NCBI GenBank assembly: GCA_947476285.1
Contig: CANJPU010000001.1
Location: forward strand, 146,677-210,676
Length of the DNA: 64,000 nucleotides
Direction: 5' to 3'
DNA from: Comamonadaceae bacterium
GTDB lineage: Bacteria; Pseudomonadota; Gammaproteobacteria; Burkholderiales; Burkholderiaceae_C
Shown here in pieces: positions 50,735 through 58,080 of the stretch. The first letter of the stretch is position 1. The number at the start of each line of letters is the position of its first letter. Both the position numbers and the translations under genes were made by a program. The notes under the pieces were generated by a model. That model worked only from the letters and a program-made list of their open reading frames with translations. It was not told where the DNA came from and did not search any database.

Positions 50735-51468
50735 GTCATGACCCTGCCTTGAACGCTGTTTAACGAATCCAGTGTTTCCAGTTCCGCAAGCACATAGTAT
50801 TTCTTGCGATAGTCATATCGAGCCTGCACGGGAATATGGTCTGGTCCGTGGCTCCATGTCTCGAATCGGGGGATTTTACCTTTGTTCAGGCTGACTCGGT
50901 CGCAAACGAAGCGCCCTGCTGGAACTTCGATTTCTTCTTCGGCCAGATAGTCAAGCGTCAACACACCGGGCTCTGGCGTGACGGTTGTCGTGTTTCCCAG
51001 CATAGGGCCAGAACCACCATTGCCCAGGGCCGAGCTGGCCATTCTGGGGTAGAAGGTTTGCGGCTCGCTTATTTTGGTTTTGTCGATCAGCGCGTTGACC
51101 CAGCAGTCTGCGGCCACCGAGTGACTGACGAACAGCGGAATGCGGCCCTTGACAGGCCAGCGCTGCGAAATCCGACCACCGTCCACAGTGAAACTTTCGC
51201 ATTCCACCAAATCGTCGGCGAAGCGGAACCACCCTGAGCCCTGAAACCTGTCTTTGATGGTGAGGCGGATAAAGCAGTCCAGAGGACGCCATTGCGAATC
51301 CACGGAGTAGGTCACGTCGCGCAACACCTTGTCGTCGTCCATTGCCGTCAAAGACCGAAGCGTGCGCGCACCGTCGGTGTGAAGGGTGATGGTGAACCAC
51401 TCCTTTCCCGTCACGCCAACATCGTCGGTGATGTAGTCAAGTCGGCCGCGAATGATTCGGTGGTCCAT
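50731..51468 (-). CDS. Protein of unknown function, beta-rich, with methyltransferase partner
   Basis: A 245-residue protein with AGGAAAA before ATG 51468. It is rich in predicted beta strands ('DYITDDVGVTGKEWFTITLH', 'LDCFIRLTIKDRFQGSGWFR'). The C-terminal half has 'IEVPAGRFVCDRVSLNKG' and 'IPVQARYDYRKKYYVLAELE', which resembles the DUF3108/lipocalin-like pattern in which a 'VPAGxFxC' strand recurs; this is only a visual similarity. No signal peptide is seen, so it seems cytoplasmic. First gene of the three-gene set 51468-49320, possibly binding a hydrophobic ligand that is methylated (inference). Confidence 0.72.
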   Translation of the reverse strand: MDHRIIRGRLDYITDDVGVTGKEWFTITLHTDGARTLRSLTAMDDDKVLRDVTYSVDSQWRPLDCFIRLTIKDRFQGSGWFRFADDLVECESFTVDGGRISQRWPVKGRIPLFVSHSVAADCWVNALIDKTKISEPQTFYPRMASSALGNGGSGPMLGNTTTVTPEPGVLTLDYLAEEEIEVPAGRFVCDRVSLNKGKIPRFETWSHGPDHIPVQARYDYRKKYYVLAELETLDSLNSVQGRVMT

Positions 51469-51510
51469 GCTGGTTTTCCTATGCCTGAGTTAATCAGAAT
51501 GCTTGCCCTT

Positions 51511-51528
51511 TGAATCACTCATGATTCA
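51511..51528. promoter_or_regulatory. Perfect inverted repeat TGAATCA-N4-TGATTCA upstream of the unknown/methyltransferase set
   Basis: A 7-bp perfect dyad with a four-base centre lies in the AT-rich 80-bp spacer, 43 bp upstream of the start at 51468 and 21 bp after the stop of the CoA-ester-lyase gene. It is not followed by a T run on the minus strand, so an operator for a dimeric regulator is more likely than a terminator. Confidence 0.4.
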
Positions 51529-51548
51529 TTCAACCGACCGGGCAGTCA

Positions 51549-52457
51549 TCAGTATTTCACACCTGCGCGGTCGAGTACCCGCATGGCCTTCAGGATCATG
51601 GGCCCATCTACCATGCCGTCGCCCACCATGTACACACCGGCACCGGCTTTCTGCGCTGCGCGATAGCCGGAAAGTACCTCGCCTGCATACTCCACCTCGC
51701 TCGCACTCGGGCTGAACACTTCGTGCAGGATGGGAATGTGCCGGGGTGTCGGGCAACTGCGACCGGTGAAGCCCAGTTGCCTGGAGTATTCGCTGGAAGT
51801 TCGCAGGCCATCGAGGTCGTGCACGACGATGTGCATCACGTTGATGGGCTCCAGCCCGGCGGCGCGGGCGGCTGACACCACGCGGCTCATGGCGTAGAGC
51901 GTCTCCAACTGCTGGGGCGTTCGAGTCGCGTGAATGCTGTGGGTGTAGTCCTCGGCCCCGAAGTGAAGATTGGCCATGCGTGGATGAGCGGCCGCGATCT
52001 CGTATGCGTAACGCATGGCCTCCGCGGTTTCGATGTAGCAGGACAGCAGCAAGCTGCCAGGCGCTATCCCGTGGCGGATTTCCAAAGTGTCGAGCACCCG
52101 CGCGGCCACGCGGATGTCTTCTGCCGAACGCACTTTTGTGAGGATGAATCCAGTGGGCGGCGAGTGCGCGCAGAAATGCTCTAAGTCATCGAGCCAGTAT
52201 TCGGACGCAAGACTGTTGATGCGCACGAAGCGCTCCTTGTCTCCGTACGCCAGAGTGGAAAGCGCATGCGATGCGATTTTGCGCGCTTGCGGCTTGCGCT
52301 GTGGCAGCACTGCATCTTCAATGCAGATGATGCAGGCATCCGCCTGACTCTGCGCCTGCTTTTCGAGCAGGTCCGCATTGTCCGCAGGCGCCATGAGAAA
52401 GGAGCGTCGCCGCCCGCGCGGGCGCTGTGTCGCGCCGGCTGTTGCTGTTGAATCCAT
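51549..52457 (-). CDS. HpcH/HpaI-type CoA-ester lyase (CitE/malyl-CoA lyase family)
   Basis: A 302-residue TIM-barrel lyase. ATG 52457 is chosen (AGGAAG upstream) over a frame extending to 52508. Family segments are 'RRRSFLMAPADNADLLEK', the acidic 'CIICIEDAVLPQRK' that positions CoA ester and metal, 'CYIETAEAMRYA' with the metal-binding Glu, and 'LHFGAEDYTHS' with the Asp. It cleaves 3-hydroxyacyl-CoA compounds such as malyl-, citramalyl- or beta-methylmalyl-CoA. A second member of the family is encoded at 60206-61108. It follows a Bug receptor gene by 52 bp. Confidence 0.88.
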   Translation of the reverse strand: MDSTATAGATQRPRGRRRSFLMAPADNADLLEKQAQSQADACIICIEDAVLPQRKPQARKIASHALSTLAYGDKERFVRINSLASEYWLDDLEHFCAHSPPTGFILTKVRSAEDIRVAARVLDTLEIRHGIAPGSLLLSCYIETAEAMRYAYEIAAAHPRMANLHFGAEDYTHSIHATRTPQQLETLYAMSRVVSAARAAGLEPINVMHIVVHDLDGLRTSSEYSRQLGFTGRSCPTPRHIPILHEVFSPSASEVEYAGEVLSGYRAAQKAGAGVYMVGDGMVDGPMILKAMRVLDRAGVKY

Positions 52458-52509
52458 CACTGATGCTTCCTGGTAAAAACCGGCGCTTACTTTGTCGTTG
52501 AATCCCACT

Positions 52510-53484
52510 CTACTGTGGTTCGATGCCTGCGGACTTGAGCGCTCTGCCCCACTTCGGCTCCTCGGCCACGATGTAGGCCGCCAACTGCTCGGGCGAGTGC
52601 ATCACGGGGTCAGCCCCCATGTTGCGCAGAAAGGCGAGCATGTCTTCGCTCTTGAGAATGTCGGTCATGGTCGCATTGAGTCTGGCGACGATGGCTGCAG
52701 GCGTGCCCACAGGTGCGACGAAGCCTGTCCAGCCGAAGAATTCAAGCGGCTCGGGCAGCAGCTCGCTCATGGTCGGCACATCGGGCAGCACGGAAGATCG
52801 CTTGGCAGAAGTGACCGCGTAAGGTTTCACCGCCCCGGACCTGATGTGCGGCAGCGTGAGCGCGACGTCATTGATCATCAGGGGGACCTGTCCGCCGAGC
52901 AGTTCGGTCACCGCCTGCGGCCCGCTCTTGTAGGAGATTGCAGTGACATCGATGCCGGCCACCTGCTTGAGCCTGGCCGCGACCACCGCGCCCGTGGCGT
53001 TGGAGTAGGCGATGTTCAGGCTGCCGGGCTTGGACTTGGCCAGTTCAATCACTTCCTTGAAGCTGTTCGGTGCAAAGCTCTTGACGCCCACCAGCACCGA
53101 AGGCACCGAGAAGAACGAGGAGATCGGCGCCATGTCGTTCAACGCATAAGGCAGTTGCTTGATCAGGTGCACAGCGGCCACGGTGCTGGTCGAAGAGATC
53201 ATCGTCAAGGTGTAGGCATCCGGCGCGGAGCGCAGGCCTGCGGTCATGCCGATGGCGCCGCTGGCGCCCGGACGGTTGTCCACCACCACGGGCTGACCCA
53301 GCATCACGCTCATTTTCTGGGCGACCAGGCGCACCGCAGCATCGGACGTGTTGCCCGGCGGCGCCGGGACGATGATGCGAATGGGCTTGCCCGGATATGC
53401 CTGCCCCCAGGCAGCCTGCCAGGGCAGCGCGCCGGCACACACGGCACCCGCGACAAATTGTCTCCTACCAATAGCGCTCTTCAT
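52510..53484 (-). CDS. Bug/TctC family periplasmic solute-binding receptor, Tat-type signal
   Basis: A 324-residue receptor with AAAGGAA before ATG 53484. The N-terminus 'KSAIGRRQFVAGAVCAGALP' is a Tat-like signal ending 'AAWGQA'. Motifs are 'YPGKPIRIIVPAPPGNTSD', 'VDNRPGASGAIG' and 'APDAYTLTMI', where the usual Gly of PDGYT is Ala. It sits between the VOC-flavin monooxygenase fusion (64 bp upstream) and the CoA-ester lyase, so it is probably part of the leftward unit controlled by the LysR at 55340. Confidence 0.92.
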   Translation of the reverse strand: MKSAIGRRQFVAGAVCAGALPWQAAWGQAYPGKPIRIIVPAPPGNTSDAAVRLVAQKMSVMLGQPVVVDNRPGASGAIGMTAGLRSAPDAYTLTMISSTSTVAAVHLIKQLPYALNDMAPISSFFSVPSVLVGVKSFAPNSFKEVIELAKSKPGSLNIAYSNATGAVVAARLKQVAGIDVTAISYKSGPQAVTELLGGQVPLMINDVALTLPHIRSGAVKPYAVTSAKRSSVLPDVPTMSELLPEPLEFFGWTGFVAPVGTPAAIVARLNATMTDILKSEDMLAFLRNMGADPVMHSPEQLAAYIVAEEPKWGRALKSAGIEPQ

Positions 53485-53548
53485 GCTGCGTTCCTTTCTC
53501 GTTCTGATGGATCATCAATCTGCAGTCTGTCGAAATACAGGGTCGGCG

Positions 53549-55204
53549 TCAAAGCGGCAGGCCAGGCAAGCCGCTGGGCAGACCCAGCATCACCCTGCCA
53601 TACGCAGGCCCCACCACATCCCACTGCAAGGTGAAGTTCGCGGCGCCGGCATGGATGTCGCGCCAGGCGCGCTGCAGCGGATTGCTCGAATACAGCGCCG
53701 AGCCGCCTGCCGCGTCGAACACCAGGTCGATGGCTTCCACGCAGCAGCGGGCGCAGTAGGCCGCGTCGCGGCGTGCCTTGACCCCGTAAGCCGGGTCCAC
53801 CTCGCCCGTGGTTTCGATCATCTGCTGGATGTCCTGCAGCCGCCGCCTGACGATGAGTTCCACGCCATCGAGCAGCGCGGACGCCCTGGCAAGCCGCTGC
53901 TGCAGCGTGACGTGCGAGCTGATGCCCTGGCCGGAAGAGTGGGCGGCGGTCTGCCGCGCCTTCTGAGAAAACTGCTCCAGCGCCCCAACTGCCGCGCCGT
54001 AGAGTGAAGAGACGAGGACGTAACCGCCAGCAGCCCAGAACGGAAAGCGGAACAAGGCCTGCGGGTTGGCCTTGAGCCCCGGGGACGTGCAGCGGATCAC
54101 GTCCTGGTAGGACACGGTGCGGTAGTCGGGGACGAAGACCTGGGCGACCAAGACATCCTTGCTGCCTGTTCCGGCCAGGCCTGCAACGTCCCAGGTCTCC
54201 AGGATCTCGTAGCTCTGGCGCGGTAGCAAGAAGTAGCGTTTCTCTTCGGGCTGCTCGCCCTGCGCGGCCACCATGCCACCGAGTTGCACCCATTCACACG
54301 GGTCAATGCCGCTGGAAAATGGCCAGCTACCGCTGAGCATGTAGCCCCCCGCGACGCGCTCTGCCTTGCCGGCCGGAAAGACGTAAGAAGACCCGATCAG
54401 TATGTCCGGTGAGCGCCCCCATATTTCCTGCTGCGCCTGCTCAGGCCAGTGCGCCAGCATCAGGTGGTGGCTGGCGATGTTTCCCAAGACCCAGGACGTG
54501 GATGCGCAGCCCTTTGCGAGCTCGGAGCACACATCGAAAAAGATCATCGGCGCAAGCTCCAGCCCACCGACCCGCTTGGGTTGCACGATCCGAAACAGTC
54601 CCGCGCTGTGGAGCTTGTCGACGACTGAATCGAGCGCGCGGCCCGCATCTTGCGTTTCTCGCGCGCTCGCGCGCAGGCTCGGGATGAGAGCGCGCGCCTG
54701 TGCCACCGCCCCCTGGTAGGCATCCTGGCTGCTGTCGGTTGCACTGCTCGTGCCGCCTTGTTCCAGGGCGCTGGGCTGCGCACGGAAATTCAACTCCACG
54801 GTGATGCCATTCGGGTCCTCGATGAACAACTGCTTGAGCGACATCTCAGGCACCTCGCGCTCCTTGAAGGCAATGCCGTGACCCTGAAGTCTGACGCGAA
54901 AGTCCTCGAAGTCGGGGGCGTCGAAGGCCACATGATCGATGGCGCCGCTGCCCTGTAGCGTGGAATGGTCCTTGGTTCCCAGGTGCGCATCGAGCACCGC
55001 CTGCGCCTCAGCGTTTCCTGCGACGGCCCCGGTGATATGCACCACCGGCGTGTCGCTGCGGTCGTACATCCAGGCGCCTGGGCGCTTGCTTGGCAGAGGG
55101 CCTTCCTTGAGGCCAACGATGTCCCGATAGAAAGTGATCGTCTCGGTCAGATGCACAGTGCGGACGTTGTAGTGGTCAAGCCGAAGCCTGGGGGTGTGGG
55201 TCAT
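53549..55204 (-). CDS. VOC (glyoxalase-fold) - acyl-CoA-dehydrogenase-like flavin monooxygenase fusion
   Basis: A 551-residue two-domain protein starting at ATG 55204. Residues 1-about 135 are a complete vicinal-oxygen-chelate domain with likely metal ligands His10 ('LDHYNVRT'), a His in 'AIDHVAFDA' and a Glu in 'GITVELNF'. After a Ser/Thr-rich linker ('EQGGTSSATDSS'), residues about 160-551 resemble HsaA/HpaH-type, FMNH2/FADH2-dependent hydroxylases of the acyl-CoA dehydrogenase fold ('KGCASTSWVLGNIASHHLML', 'FPAGKAERVAGGYMLSGSWPF'). Such hydroxylases and VOC extradiol-type enzymes usually act in succession on aromatics, so hydroxylation and a VOC step may be joined. A flavin reductase partner is not in the window. 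It is divergent from LysR. Confidence 0.85.
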   Translation of the reverse strand: MTHTPRLRLDHYNVRTVHLTETITFYRDIVGLKEGPLPSKRPGAWMYDRSDTPVVHITGAVAGNAEAQAVLDAHLGTKDHSTLQGSGAIDHVAFDAPDFEDFRVRLQGHGIAFKEREVPEMSLKQLFIEDPNGITVELNFRAQPSALEQGGTSSATDSSQDAYQGAVAQARALIPSLRASARETQDAGRALDSVVDKLHSAGLFRIVQPKRVGGLELAPMIFFDVCSELAKGCASTSWVLGNIASHHLMLAHWPEQAQQEIWGRSPDILIGSSYVFPAGKAERVAGGYMLSGSWPFSSGIDPCEWVQLGGMVAAQGEQPEEKRYFLLPRQSYEILETWDVAGLAGTGSKDVLVAQVFVPDYRTVSYQDVIRCTSPGLKANPQALFRFPFWAAGGYVLVSSLYGAAVGALEQFSQKARQTAAHSSGQGISSHVTLQQRLARASALLDGVELIVRRRLQDIQQMIETTGEVDPAYGVKARRDAAYCARCCVEAIDLVFDAAGGSALYSSNPLQRAWRDIHAGAANFTLQWDVVGPAYGRVMLGLPSGLPGLPL

Positions 55205-55282
55205 GGTTGATCTGCCTTGTCTCGCCAAAAACCGTGGCGCCTGGAAGGACGGATCGTCAGGCATCCCGTCCGCCACAGCAAT

Positions 55283-55315
55283 GGCATGGCACTTATATCA
55301 GCTATGCCCGAAAGG
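55283..55315 (+). promoter_or_regulatory. 33-bp conserved promoter/operator element, left copy
   Basis: This 33-bp sequence recurs in inverted orientation at 56305-56337 with two mismatches. Read toward the leftward gene it contains GGGCAT, then TGATATAAG (a near-perfect extended -10), then ATGCC, so a GGCAT/ATGCC dyad straddles the -10. It ends 79 bp from the start of the VOC-flavin monooxygenase gene. It is the probable binding site or promoter governed by the LysR encoded between the two copies. Confidence 0.62.
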
Positions 55316-55339
55316 GTTGCCTGTGAGAAGATGGTATCC

Positions 55340-56311
55340 ATGGACCTGAAGAAACTGGAGTACCTGCTGCAGGTGGCCGAATACGGCAGCTTCACCAAGG
55401 CTGCGGCAGTGATCGGCATCGCCCAACCAGCCCTTGGCCGGCAAGTGCAGAAGCTGGAGGCCGAATGCGGTGTTCGGCTGCTGTACCGCCACGGCCGCGG
55501 CGTGGCCCTCACCCCCGAGGGGGAAACGCTGCTGGAACGGGTGCGGCCTCTGGTGCACCAGTTGCAGCATGCCGCAGTGGACCTGCGCGACGAAGCCGCA
55601 ACGGCAAGCGGTTTGATCACCATCGGGCTGACGCCCACGGCCGGCGGCCTGTTTGGGCTGCCGCTCATCAAGACACTGCGCGGCAGGTTCCCCAAGCTGC
55701 AGGTGAATGTCGTGGAAGCCTACAGCGGTTTCGTGCACGAATGGCTGATGAACGGCCGGCTGGATCTGGCGGTGCTGCACGATGCGCGGCGCTCCCAGCA
55801 GATTCTGGTGGAGCCACTGGCGTCGGCACGTCTTTCGCTCATTTCCCCTCCCAACTCGCGTCCGCTGGTACCGGCTGCCTCGGCCGTGCCGCTCAAGCGA
55901 CTGGCGGGCGTGCCGCTGGTGCTTCCCACCCGCAACCATGGTCTGCGCCGGGCACTTGAATACGCCGCGAGCCGGGCCGGAATCCACCTGGACGTTCGCT
56001 TCGAGATCGACACAATCTCGCTGGCTCTCGAACTAGTGCGCGAGGGCCTTGCGCATACCGTTCTTGCCTACAGTTCGGTCGAGGACAAGCAGGCCCGCGG
56101 TGAGCTGAGTTCGCGGCTACTGAAGGCGCCCGAGGTGGAGATCAGGCTGATGATGGGGCGCGCCGCCAATCGTCCGCTGAGCCGATCGATCCAGTTCGTG
56201 GAGGCAGAAATCCGCAACCAGGTCCGGCTTGCCGCGGCCAGGTATCCCCTGCACATGAAGCTGACCGGCGACGAAGCGCCACAGTCTCGCAAAGGCAAGG
56301 CAAACCTTTAG
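55340..56311 (+). CDS. LysR-type transcriptional regulator flanked by its presumed operators
   Basis: A 323-residue LTTR. ATG 55340 begins 'MDLKKLEYLLQVAEYGSFTK', the canonical helix-turn-helix start, followed by 'AAAVIGIAQPALGRQVQKLE'. ATG 55331 (three residues longer) is an alternative. The effector-binding domain spans about 90-300, with 'LITIGLTPTAGGLFGLPLI' as its first strand and loop, of the CbbR/nitrogen-assimilation type. The gene lies between the leftward VOC-flavin gene and the rightward ThDP operon; identical inverted 33-bp elements flank it, the right one overlapping its stop codon. It probably controls both units. Confidence 0.93.
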   Translation: MDLKKLEYLLQVAEYGSFTKAAAVIGIAQPALGRQVQKLEAECGVRLLYRHGRGVALTPEGETLLERVRPLVHQLQHAAVDLRDEAATASGLITIGLTPTAGGLFGLPLIKTLRGRFPKLQVNVVEAYSGFVHEWLMNGRLDLAVLHDARRSQQILVEPLASARLSLISPPNSRPLVPAASAVPLKRLAGVPLVLPTRNHGLRRALEYAASRAGIHLDVRFEIDTISLALELVREGLAHTVLAYSSVEDKQARGELSSRLLKAPEVEIRLMMGRAANRPLSRSIQFVEAEIRNQVRLAAARYPLHMKLTGDEAPQSRKGKANL

Positions 56312-56337
56312 GGCATAGCTGATATAAGTGTCATGCC
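56305..56337 (-). promoter_or_regulatory. 33-bp conserved promoter/operator element, right copy
   Basis: Inverted partner of the element at 55283-55315 (31 of 33 bases identical). Read rightward it gives CCTTTAGGGCATAGC, TGATATAAG and TCATGCCC, with a full GGGCAT/ATGCCC dyad. It overlaps the last codons of the LysR gene and ends 69 bp before the ThDP enzyme start at 56407. Orientation and distance relative to its target gene are the same as for the left copy. Confidence 0.62.
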
Positions 56338-56406
56338 CTTGCTGCGGCAGGGCTTCCGTTGGACCATGCACCCGTGCCATGCACTTGCCTCGCCTCTCGT
56401 CCAACC

Positions 56407-58080
56407 ATGAACCCCAGTCCAAACCATACCGCCTCTCACTCCTTTCTCGAAGTCTTCGCTGCCAATGGCGTGGACCGCGTCTTTCTTGTTCCTGGGGAAA
56501 GCTACCTCGGCATCCTGGACGCGCTCAACGACGTGCCCGCGCTGCAGGTGGTGACCTGCCGCCACGAAGCGGGTGCCGGGTTCATGGCGTGTGCCGATGC
56601 GCGGCTGACGGGCCGCCCGGCCTTGGTGCTGGTCAGCCGGGGGCCGGGAGCGACGAACGCAAGCATCGCCGTGCACACGGCGCAGCAAGATGCCGTGCCG
56701 CTCGTGCTGGTGATTGGCCAGGTGCCTCTCCGTGAGCTTGGGCGAGAGGCCTTTCAGGAGATCGACTACCAGCGCATGTTCGGCTCCATTGCCAAATGGG
56801 TTGTCGAAGTGCGCGAGCCGGAACAACTCGCCGAAGTGGCGTTCAAGGCGGTGCGCATGTCCACCTCGGGAACGCCTGGTCCTGTTGTGGTGGTGATCCC
56901 GGAAGACATCCAGCAGCAGAGCGTGTCGGTGCAGCGCTGGCGAGCGCGCAGCCACGAAGCATCCGAGCCCACAGCGTCAGTGCTGCAGGAGCTGACGGGC
57001 ATGCTGCAGGCTGCACAGCGCCCCTTGATCGTAGCCGGCGGCGGGTTCGAGAGCGAACACGGGCGTGCGGCCCTGCTCGCCTTTGCGCAGACGTGGCAGA
57101 TCCCGGTGGCGGTGTCGTTCCGGCGGCACGACGTGTTCCCGAATCAGCACCCGCTGTACGCGGGCGACCTGGGGCTGGCCAACGGCAGCGAACACATGCA
57201 AGCCTTCCATGACAGCGACCTGATACTGGCGCTGGGCACGCGCATGGGCGACGTCACCACCCAGCGCTATACCTTTCCGGCGATGCCGTCGCCGGCACAG
57301 GCGGTGGTGCACTGCCACGCCGATCCGCATGCGGTCGGGCTGAATTTCGCCCCGCGCATGGGCATCGTCTGCGATCCGGTGGCGCTTGCTGCGGCGCTGG
57401 CGCAAGTGAAGGCCGTGCCACCACGGGACGCCTCGCACGCGTGGCGCGCGCGCCTGCGAGGCATTCAGGACAAGATCTCGCAATGGCCAGTTGGCACCTC
57501 ACCGTCCCCGGACGTGGTGCGTTCGCTGGCACGTCACCGGCAAGGACACACCATTGTGTGCTTGGACGCGGGCAGTTTCGCTGCGCCGGTTTATCGCCAT
57601 TTCAGCTTCAATCATCCTGAGCGCTTGCTGGCGCCGATCTCGGGCGCCATGGGTTTCGGCACGCCTGCTGCGATTGCCGCGCAACTGCGCTGTCCGCAGG
57701 CCAAAGTGATTTGCCTGGTAGGCGACGGCGGCTTCATGATGACCGGCAACGAGATGATTGCCGCGGTCGAGCGGCGGCTACCGATTCTTTTCGTCGTGGT
57801 GGACAACAATGCCTACGGCTCGATCTGGATCCACCAGGCGGCACTGTACCCCGGACGCCATGTGGGAACGACTCTATCGAGTCCGGATTTCGCATTGATC
57901 GCCGCTGCATTCGGCATGCCGGCCGAGACTGTGACGCATGCCGATGAGGTCGACGCGGCTGTGCAGCGGGGGCTGCGCGCCACCACGCCTTACCTGTTGC
58001 ACGTGAAAACGCAGCTACCCGCCGCGCGCGCCTCCAGCGACAAACAGCCCGAGCCAGCCGCCACATGGGAGAGCAATTGA
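56407..58080 (+). CDS. Thiamine-diphosphate-dependent enzyme (acetolactate synthase large-subunit-like)
   Basis: A 557-residue ThDP enzyme with three domains. The catalytic Glu is E54 in 'CRHEAGAGFMA'; a central domain (about 190-330) follows; the ThDP/Mg motif starts at G439-D-G441 ('VGDGGFMMTGNEM') and continues to 'VVDNNAYGSIW'. Family members include acetolactate synthase, 2-hydroxyacyl-CoA lyase, oxalyl-CoA and benzoylformate decarboxylases. No small regulatory subunit is adjacent, so a catabolic decarboxylase/lyase is likelier than amino-acid biosynthesis. The start ATG 56407 has a poor ribosome site. Its 3' end overlaps the acyl-CoA ligase gene by 16 bp, so they are cotranscribed. Confidence 0.88.
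   Translation: MNPSPNHTASHSFLEVFAANGVDRVFLVPGESYLGILDALNDVPALQVVTCRHEAGAGFMACADARLTGRPALVLVSRGPGATNASIAVHTAQQDAVPLVLVIGQVPLRELGREAFQEIDYQRMFGSIAKWVVEVREPEQLAEVAFKAVRMSTSGTPGPVVVVIPEDIQQQSVSVQRWRARSHEASEPTASVLQELTGMLQAAQRPLIVAGGGFESEHGRAALLAFAQTWQIPVAVSFRRHDVFPNQHPLYAGDLGLANGSEHMQAFHDSDLILALGTRMGDVTTQRYTFPAMPSPAQAVVHCHADPHAVGLNFAPRMGIVCDPVALAAALAQVKAVPPRDASHAWRARLRGIQDKISQWPVGTSPSPDVVRSLARHRQGHTIVCLDAGSFAAPVYRHFSFNHPERLLAPISGAMGFGTPAAIAAQLRCPQAKVICLVGDGGFMMTGNEMIAAVERRLPILFVVVDNNAYGSIWIHQAALYPGRHVGTTLSSPDFALIAAAFGMPAETVTHADEVDAAVQRGLRATTPYLLHVKTQLPAARASSDKQPEPAATWESN

Noticed and set aside
56407..58080. Biosynthetic acetolactate synthase large subunit (ilvB)
   Set aside because: No small subunit follows and the operon partners are a CoA ligase and a CoA-ester lyase, so a catabolic ThDP enzyme is more likely.
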